A stretch of 64,000 nucleotides of DNA, taken from the NCBI GenBank assembly GCA_002840015.1, contig PGZE01000021.1:1-64000 (forward strand). The letters are read 5' to 3'. The notes under the pieces were generated by a model, which had not been told where the DNA came from, did no database searches, and saw only the letters and a program-made list of their open reading frames with translations. Origin of the DNA: Gammaproteobacteria bacterium HGW-Gammaproteobacteria-2. Lineage in GTDB: Bacteria; Pseudomonadota; Gammaproteobacteria; Xanthomonadales; Xanthomonadaceae. Below are positions 54,171 to 61,687 of this stretch, piece by piece (the stretch's first letter is position 1; each line of letters begins with the position of its first letter). The position numbers and the translations under genes were made by a program.

Positions 54171-55031
54171 TCATTGGCACGCCTCGTGGGTTTGTTTTGC
54201 CACTACAGGCTGCCAATGCTCATGCTTGATCACGTTTCCACCCAAATGAAAGCGTGCGGCAATTTGGTAGGTGGTATCGGGTTGCACGTCGATCTCGATG
54301 GTCTTGTAGTGATCCTCGCGACGGAACTGCCGTTGCCGTTGCTGCACGGCGTTGAAGCGAACCGGCTCGATGGTTTCAGCCACGGTGAGCACTCGTTTGC
54401 CGGGTTTGACGCGCCAACTGGGCGTGTTGAGTAGCGGGGTCTTGCCATCGATGTAAATGATCCTGGCTGGATACAAGTCATCGCTGCGCGATGCGGTAAA
54501 AAAGACACTGATACGCCCGCAATTGCCGGTGGAGGCGCTGCCGCTGATCGTCATTACGTAGGCCGGCACCACCAAGGCATCGGCCCTTCCATTCAAAGCC
54601 AGCCGCTGGTCAGCGCGCCCCACGTCCAACGCCAGCTCACCGCGCTCGCGCACCATTGCGGCACGAATCACATCAAGCGGTTGTTGCACTTGCGAAATCG
54701 CATCACCATTGATCGCAAGCAAGCGATCACCGACCTGTAAACCCATTCGTTCCGCAGGCCCGCCCGGCGTCAGCGCGAGCACTGCCGGGCCAGTTGCAGG
54801 CGCCGGATCAATCACTGCGCCCAACTCGTAACGAATGCTCTCAGGTGTTGTGATCTGCAGCGGCGCTTCATCGGGGCCGGGTAACACACCAAGGTCTGCA
54901 GCGCGCAGCAACGCCAGCTCAACCTCGCCTGCCACGGCTGTCTGCGCGGTCTCTTGCGCCTGTGCAACGCCACCCGCCAGCACGCAGGCAATCATCATCG
55001 CCATCATTTTCATGTCAGTTCTCTTTTTCAT
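54171..55031 (-). CDS. Secreted PDZ-domain protein of unknown function
   Basis: A 286-residue protein with an N-terminal signal (MKMMAMMIACVLAGGVAQA). A PDZ domain is visible at about 75-145 (ALTPGGPAERMGLQVGDRLLAINGDAI, VIRAAMVRERGELALDV). The C-terminal part (IYIDGKTPLLNTPSWRVKPGKRVLTVAETI, YKTIEIDVQPDTTYQIAARF) is beta-rich and has no identified function. Third gene of a sigma/anti-sigma operon, so it may sense an envelope signal. The start at 55031 leaves 11 bases from the anti-sigma stop. Confidence 0.7.
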   Translation of the reverse strand: MKKRTDMKMMAMMIACVLAGGVAQAQETAQTAVAGEVELALLRAADLGVLPGPDEAPLQITTPESIRYELGAVIDPAPATGPAVLALTPGGPAERMGLQVGDRLLAINGDAISQVQQPLDVIRAAMVRERGELALDVGRADQRLALNGRADALVVPAYVMTISGSASTGNCGRISVFFTASRSDDLYPARIIYIDGKTPLLNTPSWRVKPGKRVLTVAETIEPVRFNAVQQRQRQFRREDHYKTIEIDVQPDTTYQIAARFHLGGNVIKHEHWQPVVAKQTHEACQ

Positions 55032-55042
55032 GTCATCACTCC

Positions 55043-55471
55043 TCACATCCGCACCGGAGCCGCCGGTATCGGTGAATCCAATTGCATCACCACTGCCTCG
55101 CGCTCAGCCCATAGAACGGCCACGTGACCTTGCTCGGCGCCGCGTTGCAACGCCATCTGCAACTCACGATCAAGTGCCCGCAATTGCGCTTGCGCAGGCG
55201 CGTTGGCGTATGCCGGCGGTGTTACCTCAGGCGCAATGACCCGATTATCGCGTGCGGCAAACAGCGCCACTGCCGACAATCCCGCAGCCACCATCACCCC
55301 TGCCCACGTTGCAACTCGCGGTGTACGCCAGCGCTGTGAGTTTGCCCACGCCACTGACAACACACGTCGCTGCAAAGCAGCCGGCGGCTCGGCATCAGGC
55401 AGTCCGTGCAGGTATGCACTTACCTGCTGCCGCTCTGCCGCAGTGGGCAACTTGTCAAAATCAGTGGTCAT
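55043..55471 (-). CDS. Probable anti-sigma factor
   Basis: A 142-residue protein. A cytosolic N-terminal part (DKLPTAAERQQVSAYLHGLPDAEPPAALQRRVLS) is followed by one membrane segment (VATWAGVMVAAGLSAVALFAA) and an external C-terminal region (QLRALDRELQMALQRGAEQGHVAVLW). Position directly behind a sigma factor with an ATGA overlap and this topology are the reasons for the call; no zinc-binding anti-sigma motif is seen. Confidence 0.65.
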   Translation of the reverse strand: MTTDFDKLPTAAERQQVSAYLHGLPDAEPPAALQRRVLSVAWANSQRWRTPRVATWAGVMVAAGLSAVALFAARDNRVIAPEVTPPAYANAPAQAQLRALDRELQMALQRGAEQGHVAVLWAEREAVVMQLDSPIPAAPVRM

Positions 55472-56004
55472 GACTCTTCCTCCAACCAGGTGTGCAAGCG
55501 CGCGATACTGCGCGCGAGTAAGGTTTTCGACCAACTTGCGGTTTTACCAAACATGGCTGCAATTTCCGGATGTGAATATCCTTCCATTTCATGCAGCAAC
55601 ACGACGCTGCGAGCATCCGGCGCAAGCCTGCGCAAAAGGCCCACGGCATCCAGAGATGTGCCTGGTTCGATGGCGACCGCCGCCATGGTGTCGATCACTT
55701 CGGCCGCAACCTGAGGCCGTTGTTTACGCATGTGGTCGATCACGGCATTGGCCACCAGCCGCTTGAGCCAGGCCGCCACCGGGGCGTCACCACGAAACCC
55801 AGGCAATGCTCGGGCAGCCCGTAAAAATGCTTCCTGCACCATGTCTTCTGCTGTGGCAGGGTGCGCGGTCATGCGCAATGCCAGCGTGTAAAGCGTACGT
55901 GCGTGGCGTTGATACAGCCCCGCCAATGCCTCGGACTCGCCAGCTTTGGCGCGAGCAACCAATGCCGTATCGTCGAGTTCCATAGTCACGGTTATTGTGT
56001 TCAT
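55468..56004 (-). CDS. ECF-type RNA polymerase sigma factor
   Basis: A 178-residue group-IV sigma factor. Region 2 is visible as DDTALVARAKAGESEALAGLYQRHARTLYTLALRM with DMVQEAFLRAARAL, region 4 as LRRLAPDARSVVLLHEMEGYSHPEIAAMFGKTASWSKTLLARSIARLHTWL. It directs polymerase to a dedicated set of promoters, probably under control of the next two genes. The ATG at 56004 (MNTITVTMELDD) is one of two plausible starts; an ATG at 56034 would add ten residues. Confidence 0.92.
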   Translation of the reverse strand: MNTITVTMELDDTALVARAKAGESEALAGLYQRHARTLYTLALRMTAHPATAEDMVQEAFLRAARALPGFRGDAPVAAWLKRLVANAVIDHMRKQRPQVAAEVIDTMAAVAIEPGTSLDAVGLLRRLAPDARSVVLLHEMEGYSHPEIAAMFGKTASWSKTLLARSIARLHTWLEEES

Positions 56005-56143
56005 TACCCTGACTAGACGGATCAAGGTGCGCATCCGTCGCAGCGCAACGCATCATCCGATGAGTCAAACCGCTTGATGGCAGCAACCTGGATGGGGCAT
56101 CGTACGCTCAGCATGCCGGCGATGCCGTGTGGAGAATACCGCG

Positions 56144-56800
56144 ATGACACCCATTTCCACCTTGTTTGCAGTCCCATGCGTTTCGGTAATACACCCCGAT
56201 CCGCACGAGCTCAATCGACAATTACGCGAACTGTTCATTGCGCGCGAAGGCGAGGGCCAGCGCTATGCCAACCCCAATCCACTGGTGCTGCGCAATAATG
56301 CATTGTTTGAGAGCAATTTTGACCTGTTTTCCTGGCCAGAACCCTGCGTACAGGAGCTCAAGTCCTATTGCTGGCAACACTTGCAATCGATCATCGCGCA
56401 ACTCAATCGCTATGATGAAATCACCATGGCACGCTTGCGTATCCATGCCGATTGCTGGTATCACGTCACCCGAAAGGGCGGTTACTTCACCACCCACAAT
56501 CATCCGATGGCCAGTTGGTCTGGCGTTTATTGCGTAGCATCAGGGGCGGATGTCAGCGAACCGGCCGACAGTGGCATCCTGTCGTTTCCCAACCCCAACA
56601 CCGCGGCCTCGATGTTCAATGATGCCGGCAACTCGGCAATGGCGCCGCCCTATTCGTTTGGCGCGATGAACTTCAAACTCAAGCCCGGACAGTTGGTGCT
56701 GTTCCCATCCTGGGTGCTGCATGAAGTGAAACCGTACCTTGGGCCACGCGAGCGGATCACGGTTGCCTTCAATACCTGGTTCAGCCTCGCTGAGAAATGA
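56144..56800 (+). CDS. Putative 2OG-Fe(II) oxygenase (PF13759-like)
   Basis: A 218-residue protein. Candidate iron ligands His118 and His120 lie in YFTTHNHPMASWSGVYCV, with distal His193 in PSWVLHEVKPYLGPRERITVAFNTWF and Arg204 for 2-oxoglutarate. The H-x-H rather than H-x-D pair matches this small family (TIGR02466-type). No other domains. It is transcribed oppositely to the sigma factor operon, which has its start 140 bases away. ATG at 56144 follows GGAG at a distance of nine bases. Confidence 0.82.
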   Translation: MTPISTLFAVPCVSVIHPDPHELNRQLRELFIAREGEGQRYANPNPLVLRNNALFESNFDLFSWPEPCVQELKSYCWQHLQSIIAQLNRYDEITMARLRIHADCWYHVTRKGGYFTTHNHPMASWSGVYCVASGADVSEPADSGILSFPNPNTAASMFNDAGNSAMAPPYSFGAMNFKLKPGQLVLFPSWVLHEVKPYLGPRERITVAFNTWFSLAEK

Positions 56801-56827
56801 ATGCCACGCCCTGGCAGCTGAGCGGAT

Positions 56828-58006
56828 TCAGAACGCGCGAATCGGCCCTTGCCGGATCCACGAAGTCGCCAGCCATTTTTCGCCGAAACCTACCGGCTCG
56901 CCGGCGTGCAAGCTGTTCGGATCGGGTTGACCCTCAGGGCCCAGGTTGGCGAACACCACCGCGCTGCCCTGCCGGGGCTGAACACGCACACCCACTTTGG
57001 GGAAAACCGTCGCGCCACCTTGCATGCCCTCGTTGAGGTAGCAACACACGGTAGTCACCCGTTGCCGACCAGGGCCGGCAAGGCCCGGGTCGTTGGGCGA
57101 GAGGTAATCGCGGTGCGGCCGGTATTGTTCGCCAGGGGCATAATGCAACACCACCAGCGGCTCGAAATACGATAGCGGCGGATTGCCCGCAGCTGCTGCG
57201 AAACGCAACTGGATCAGCCGCAGGCTGACATCTTCCAGCGACGGAACAAAATTGGCATCGCGGCTGGTGCGTAAACCAGCGCTCAGCGGCTCACCTGTCA
57301 ACGGGTCTACCACCAGTGAGCGCTTCAAGTGCCGTGAGCCACAATAACGCAGCAAACGGCACTCCTCGACGTTGAGCAAATTATCCACCCGGCAGATTGC
57401 CGGGCTTTCGCACAACAGTGTTGCTGTGCCCATAGTCGGCGTCAGCGACAAAGGCAATCGTGCCCAGTCTGGCTCAGCGCGTGCAATGCCCGGCGTCGAT
57501 GCGTCGTCACTATGTCTGCCTTTAGTTCCGGTGACGCTTTCCACCGCGATGCCTGCTCGGACGGCCAGCTTTACCAATTGCTGGGCGCGCACGGGGTCGC
57601 GGCCGGCACCGTACCCTTGCTGCAAACGGTGCGCCAGTAACGCGGCCGCAACGGCATCACCCTGTTCTACCGCACGTTCCAGGCACCACACCGCAGCAGC
57701 TTGCGCGCCGTCGAGCTCGCTGCGGCCAAATGCCACTGCCGCGCTGCGCAACGCAGGACTGAAGCCTCGTTGCGCACTGCGTACCAGCCAGCGATGGATC
57801 GATGCCGCATCAACAGGCAACAGCACATTGCCCAGTGCAATCATTGCCAGCGCATAATCGGCATCGGGTGCGCCACCCAATGCATCGGCCTCGCGCAACA
57901 GATCCAAAGCGGAGCATGGCTCTGCGGGCACCCCAATGCCAAACAGCAGCTCGATGCCACGTCTGGCAAGTCCGCCGGCACGCGATGCAGGGTCAGGAAT
58001 GGACAT
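56828..58006 (-). CDS. Prolyl 4-hydroxylase-like 2OG-Fe(II) oxygenase with N-terminal Sel1-like repeats
   Basis: A 392-residue protein. Residues about 1-160 are helical Sel1/TPR-like repeats (ARRGIELLFGIG, SIHRWLVRSAQRGFSPALRSAAVAFG, WCLERAVEQGDAVAAALLAHRLQQGYGAG). From about 200 it is a P4H domain: VLHYAPGEQYRPHRDYLS with iron ligands His298 and Asp300, distal His367 in SLHAGEPV, and Lys377 (GEKWLATSWIRQ) for 2-oxoglutarate, as in prolyl 4-hydroxylases. It ends with a terminal IRQGPI motif. The fourth oxygenase of the region. It converges with the 56144 gene with 27 bases between stops. Confidence 0.88.
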   Translation of the reverse strand: MSIPDPASRAGGLARRGIELLFGIGVPAEPCSALDLLREADALGGAPDADYALAMIALGNVLLPVDAASIHRWLVRSAQRGFSPALRSAAVAFGRSELDGAQAAAVWCLERAVEQGDAVAAALLAHRLQQGYGAGRDPVRAQQLVKLAVRAGIAVESVTGTKGRHSDDASTPGIARAEPDWARLPLSLTPTMGTATLLCESPAICRVDNLLNVEECRLLRYCGSRHLKRSLVVDPLTGEPLSAGLRTSRDANFVPSLEDVSLRLIQLRFAAAAGNPPLSYFEPLVVLHYAPGEQYRPHRDYLSPNDPGLAGPGRQRVTTVCCYLNEGMQGGATVFPKVGVRVQPRQGSAVVFANLGPEGQPDPNSLHAGEPVGFGEKWLATSWIRQGPIRAF

Positions 58007-58145
58007 GACTTGGCAAGACCGAACCTCGGAATTGATCTCGGGAAATCATAACGTAGCGCACAGCCAGGCTACGATTACAGCCTGACCGGTGACAACGGCC
58101 AATTACCTTCAGCTGTTAGATGTTACGCCGACCCACGGCCGATAC

Positions 58146-59897
58146 TCAGCCACCCAACGCCGCCTCCACCCGATCCAGCTCCGCCGTCAGTGCGGCTGGC
58201 AGGCGCTCGCCGAAGGTTTGCAGGTAGTCGCGCACCGCAGCGATCTCGGCTTTCCAGGCGTCACGATCCACCGCCAGCAGCTGCCCGAGTTGATCGGGGT
58301 TGCAATCGAGCCCGTCGCAGTTGAGGTCTTGCGCATGCGGCAGCAGGCCGATCGGCGTATCCACTGCGTCGGCATCACCCTGGATACGACGAATCATCCA
58401 CTCCAGCACGCGCAGGTTGTCGCCGAAGCCCGGCCACAGGAATTGGCCATCAGCATCCTTGCGGAACCAGTTGACGTGGAAAATCTTCGGCAACTTGGTC
58501 TCGGGCTGCTCGAAGCTGAGCCAATGCGCGAAGTAGTCGGCGAAGTTGTAGCCGCAGAACGGCTTCATTGCCATCGGGTCGCGGCGCACCACGCCCACCG
58601 CGCCGGTGGCAGCGGCGGTGGTCTCCGACGCCATCGCTGCACCCAGCAGCACGCCATGGCACCAGTCGCGTGCTTCAAACACCAGTGGCACCAGCGATTC
58701 GCGGCGGCCACCGAACACGATTGCCGAGATCGGCACGCCGTGTGCATCTTCCATGCGCGGCGAATAGCTGGGGCATTGCCGGGCACTGACGGTGAAGCGT
58801 GAGTTGGGATGCGCCGCCGCACCGTTGCCCGGATCAAAGGGCCGGCCACGCCAGTCGAATGCCGGTACCCGTTTGTCCAGCCCTTCCCACCACGGCTGGT
58901 TGTCGTCGGTGAGCGCGACATTGGTGAAGATGGCATCGTGATGCAACATCTCGACGGCATTGCGATTGGTCTTGTTGCCGGTGCCGGGCGCGACGCCAAA
59001 AAACCCGGCTTCGGGATTGATCGCCCACAGTCGGCCATCGGCGCCGGGCTGCATCCAGCAAATGTCATCGCCCAGGGTCCACACCTTCCAGCCGGCTTCG
59101 CGGTAGGCCTGCGGCGGAATCAGCATGGCCAGATTGGTTTTGCCGCAGGCGGAGGGAAACGCGGCGGCAATATAATGCGTTTCGCCGGCCGGGGTCTGGA
59201 TGCCGACGATCAGCATGTGCTCGGCCAACCAGCCCTCGTTACGCGCCTGCCACGAGGCAATACGCAGGGCATGGCATTTTTTGCCGAGCAGGGCGTTGCC
59301 GCCGTAGCCCGAACCGTAGCTCTTGATCGTGAGTTCTTCGGGGAAGTGCATGATGTAGCGGCGCTCGGGGTCGAGCTCGCCGATCGAGTGCAGGCCTTTG
59401 ACAAAATGCCCGTCGCGCTCGATCCGCGCCAGCGCCGCAGCGCCCATGCGGGTCATGATCCGCATGTTGGCCACCACATACGGGCTGTCGGTGATTTCGA
59501 CCCCGCAGCGTGCCAGCGGTGAGTCGATCGGGCCCATGCAGTACGGCACCACATACAGGGTGCGGCCACGCATGCAGCCGGCAAACAACGCATCGATGCG
59601 GGTATGGCCTTCATCCGGGGCCAGCCACAAGTTGTTGGGGCCAGCGTCGTCGCGGTTTTCGGTGCAGATGAAAGTGAGGTGCTCGACCCTGGCCACATCA
59701 TCCGGGTGTGAACGATGCAGGTAGCAATCCGGGTGGGTTTGCGGGTTCAGCGGCAGCAGGTCACCGTTATCGAGCATGCCGGCCGTGAGCGCGCGGCGTT
59801 CGTCATCGGAGCCGTCGCACCAGTGAATGTGCGCGGGTTGGGTGAGGCGGGCAACGGTTTCGACCCAGTGGGTCAGTGCAGGCAACGAACTGGGCAT
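58146..59897 (-). CDS. pckG: Phosphoenolpyruvate carboxykinase (GTP)
   Basis: Interconverts oxaloacetate and PEP with GTP/GDP for gluconeogenesis. The 583 residues contain the PEPCK P-loop AAFPSACGKTNLAM (245-258) with the reactive Cys251 typical of the GTP form, the metal-binding DICWM region, EAGFFGVAPGT, TNVALTDD, and the guanine-binding segment with FCGYNFADYFAHW. The family length is 590-620, so it is close to full size. The start at 59897 lies at the only ATG before the first conserved block. Confidence 0.95.
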   Translation of the reverse strand: MPSSLPALTHWVETVARLTQPAHIHWCDGSDDERRALTAGMLDNGDLLPLNPQTHPDCYLHRSHPDDVARVEHLTFICTENRDDAGPNNLWLAPDEGHTRIDALFAGCMRGRTLYVVPYCMGPIDSPLARCGVEITDSPYVVANMRIMTRMGAAALARIERDGHFVKGLHSIGELDPERRYIMHFPEELTIKSYGSGYGGNALLGKKCHALRIASWQARNEGWLAEHMLIVGIQTPAGETHYIAAAFPSACGKTNLAMLIPPQAYREAGWKVWTLGDDICWMQPGADGRLWAINPEAGFFGVAPGTGNKTNRNAVEMLHHDAIFTNVALTDDNQPWWEGLDKRVPAFDWRGRPFDPGNGAAAHPNSRFTVSARQCPSYSPRMEDAHGVPISAIVFGGRRESLVPLVFEARDWCHGVLLGAAMASETTAAATGAVGVVRRDPMAMKPFCGYNFADYFAHWLSFEQPETKLPKIFHVNWFRKDADGQFLWPGFGDNLRVLEWMIRRIQGDADAVDTPIGLLPHAQDLNCDGLDCNPDQLGQLLAVDRDAWKAEIAAVRDYLQTFGERLPAALTAELDRVEAALGG

Positions 59898-59933
59898 GAA
59901 CGAACCTTGTCGGTTTAAAGGAAATGGGTCAGG

Positions 59934-60527
59934 TTATGTCGCTGCAACCGGAATCAAGGTTGTCATCACATGCTCGACGTAGGCGTCGTATTCATCGTGA
60001 TGCAGGCGCGCTTGCTGAGATTGCAGGCTCAGTTGCAGGAATCCGACGTAGGCAGCATAGGTGAGGCGCGCGCGATGTTGCGCCTCGACCCGGCCCATGC
60101 CGGCCTGACGATAGGACGCGGTGAGGTAATCCAGGCGGCGTTTGGACACCCGCTCGATCACCGGCTGCACCACCGGATGGTCCAATGCCTTGAGCAGTTC
60201 GGAATAGATAATGTGTGAGCGGGCTTCGTGCGCCACCAGTTTGAACAGTGCGCGCATCCGCTCGCGCGGGTCGGAAATGGCCTCAAGGGTGCCGAATACC
60301 GCTTCCTGCTCGTAGGCCTCCCAACGGCTGAGCGCGGCCTCCAGCAAGGCTTCGCGCGATGGGTAGTGCCAGTAGAAGCTGCCCTTGGTGACACTGAGCC
60401 GGCGCGCCAAAGGCTCCACCGCGACCGCTGCAATGCCGCTTTCGGCAACCACGTCGAGCGCAGCGCGGGCCCAGTCCTCGGCGCTCAGGCGCGCGGGCTT
60501 GTCAGTCTTGGTCATCGTTTTAGCCAT
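59934..60527 (-). CDS. TetR-family transcriptional regulator
   Basis: A 197-residue repressor. N-terminal helix-turn-helix ARAALDVVAESGIAAVAVEPLARRLSVTKGSFYWHYPSREALLEAAL is standard TetR. The C-terminal ligand-binding domain (about 70-197) is not assigned to a known effector. The start at 60527 is preferred because the upstream in-frame DNA is a REP-like element. It is divergent from the hydrolase/fadE pair, with a 24-bp palindrome at 60768-60791 as its probable operator, so it likely represses fatty-acid degradation genes and itself may or may not be autoregulated. Confidence 0.9.
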   Translation of the reverse strand: MAKTMTKTDKPARLSAEDWARAALDVVAESGIAAVAVEPLARRLSVTKGSFYWHYPSREALLEAALSRWEAYEQEAVFGTLEAISDPRERMRALFKLVAHEARSHIIYSELLKALDHPVVQPVIERVSKRRLDYLTASYRQAGMGRVEAQHRARLTYAAYVGFLQLSLQSQQARLHHDEYDAYVEHVMTTLIPVAAT

Positions 60528-60589
60528 CGGCGCAGTGTAACCATATGTTGGGCACTGGCAAGCCGTCGTGAGTGTCGCCCTCAGGCTGG

Positions 60590-60700
60590 GCTCCCACAAA
60601 GGCGCTCGTGTGGGAGTCGGCCTGCCGGCGAACAACGTCGCGAAAGCTTCGCGCGCAGAGCCCGCCCCAGACTTGATCTGGGGCGCGCTCCCACAAAAGC
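60590..60700. repeat. REP-like palindromes between tetR and the hydrolase gene
   Basis: CTCCCACAAAGGCGCTCGTGTGGGAG and GGGGCGCGCTCCCACAAAAG are joined with internal inverted arms of the same family as at 25.8, 39.5 and 42.3 kb. The repeat separates the regulator from its likely operator. Confidence 0.75.
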
Positions 60701-60748
60701 AAGTATGGCTGTCGCCCACAGGGCGGCCTCTCCCACAGGCACGTCGAA

Positions 60749-60777
60749 TTGACAAGCAACGCCCGCCTTACCATACT
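60749..60777 (+). promoter_or_regulatory. Sigma-70 promoter for the hydrolase-fadE operon
   Basis: A perfect TTGACA (-35) at 60749-60754 and CATACT (-10) at 60772-60777 are separated by 17 bases. The -10 box lies inside the 24-bp palindrome, so a bound repressor would block polymerase. Confidence 0.7.
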
Positions 60778-60791
60778 GCGCAGTATGGTAA
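60768..60791. promoter_or_regulatory. Perfect 24-bp palindromic operator, probable TetR binding site
   Basis: The left half is TTACCATACTGC and the right half GCAGTATGGTAA, exact reverse complements with no spacer. It overlaps the -10 box of the hydrolase promoter and lies in the gap divergent from the TetR gene. TetR proteins bind such palindromes as dimers. Confidence 0.82.
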
Positions 60792-60811
60792 AGTCGGATA
60801 CTGCCGCTGGG

Positions 60812-61687
60812 ATGCACGCCACCTCGCAAGCGCTGCGGATACCAAGCGCCGACGGTTTGCTGCTGGCCGCCGAGCGCTGGCCAACGCACGGGCCCGAGGT
60901 GCTGCTGGCACATGGCTTCGGGCAGACCCGGCAATCGTGGCAGGGCACCGCCGGCAGCCTGGTTGCCAGTGGCTATTCGGCGCTGAGTTTTGATGCCCGC
61001 GGCCACGGCGAAAGCGGCCGCAATGCGCCGATGCTGCGCTATCAGCCCGAACAATGGGTCGCTGATCTGCGCGCAATCGCCACCCAGATGCCCGCACCAC
61101 GGCTGCTGATTGGCGCTTCGATGGGTGGCCTGACCGGGTTGATGGCACAGGCCGAGCACGCGCTGTTTGATGCGATGGTGCTGGTGGACATCACTCCGCG
61201 CTGGGAGTCGGAGGGCTTCGCCCGCATCGTCGCGTTCATGAGCGCGCACCCGGACGGGTTTGATGACACTGAACATGCCGCCGACGCGATTGCCGGCTAC
61301 CTGCCGCAACAGCGTGTACGCAAGCGTCCGGAACAGCTTGCCTCGCTGCTGGTGAAGCGCGACGATGGGCGTCTGGTTTGGCATTGGGATCCGCGCATGC
61401 TGACCGACCTACCCATTCAGAGCGAACCGATCCAGCGCCGCGTGGTCGAAGCTGCGCGGCAGATCACCGTTCCGTTGTTGCTGATCAGCGGTGGCCAAAG
61501 CGATCTGGTGTCCGAGCAGACCGTGGCCGAGTTTCTGCAACTGGTGCCACACGCCCAGCACCAGCGTATCGACAAGGCCAGCCATATGGTGGCTGGCGAC
61601 GACAATGCGGCCTTCACGGCCGCCATTCACGCTTTTCTTACGTCCCCTGCGGCTCGCGCCGCGCTGTGTACCGGAGAACACCGATGA
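60812..61687 (+). CDS. Alpha/beta-hydrolase, probable lipid-related esterase or thioesterase
   Basis: A 291-residue enzyme. Oxyanion region VLLAHGFGQTRQSWQG, GYSALSFDARGHGESGR, nucleophile Ser in IGASMGGLTGLMAQ, acid candidate in LISGGQSDLVSEQT and the final histidine in IDKASHMVAGDDN complete the triad. The substrate is unknown, but the operon with fadE and a TetR regulator suggests acyl-CoA or lipid metabolism. The ATG at 60812 is chosen because an upstream ATG at 60785 lies inside the operator. The stop overlaps the fadE start (ATGA). Confidence 0.85.
   Translation: MHATSQALRIPSADGLLLAAERWPTHGPEVLLAHGFGQTRQSWQGTAGSLVASGYSALSFDARGHGESGRNAPMLRYQPEQWVADLRAIATQMPAPRLLIGASMGGLTGLMAQAEHALFDAMVLVDITPRWESEGFARIVAFMSAHPDGFDDTEHAADAIAGYLPQQRVRKRPEQLASLLVKRDDGRLVWHWDPRMLTDLPIQSEPIQRRVVEAARQITVPLLLISGGQSDLVSEQTVAEFLQLVPHAQHQRIDKASHMVAGDDNAAFTAAIHAFLTSPAARAALCTGEHR

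Noticed and set aside
60785-61687. Alternative ATG at 60785 for the hydrolase
   Set aside because: It lies inside the palindromic operator and next to the predicted transcription start; the ATG at 60812 leaves a normal leader.
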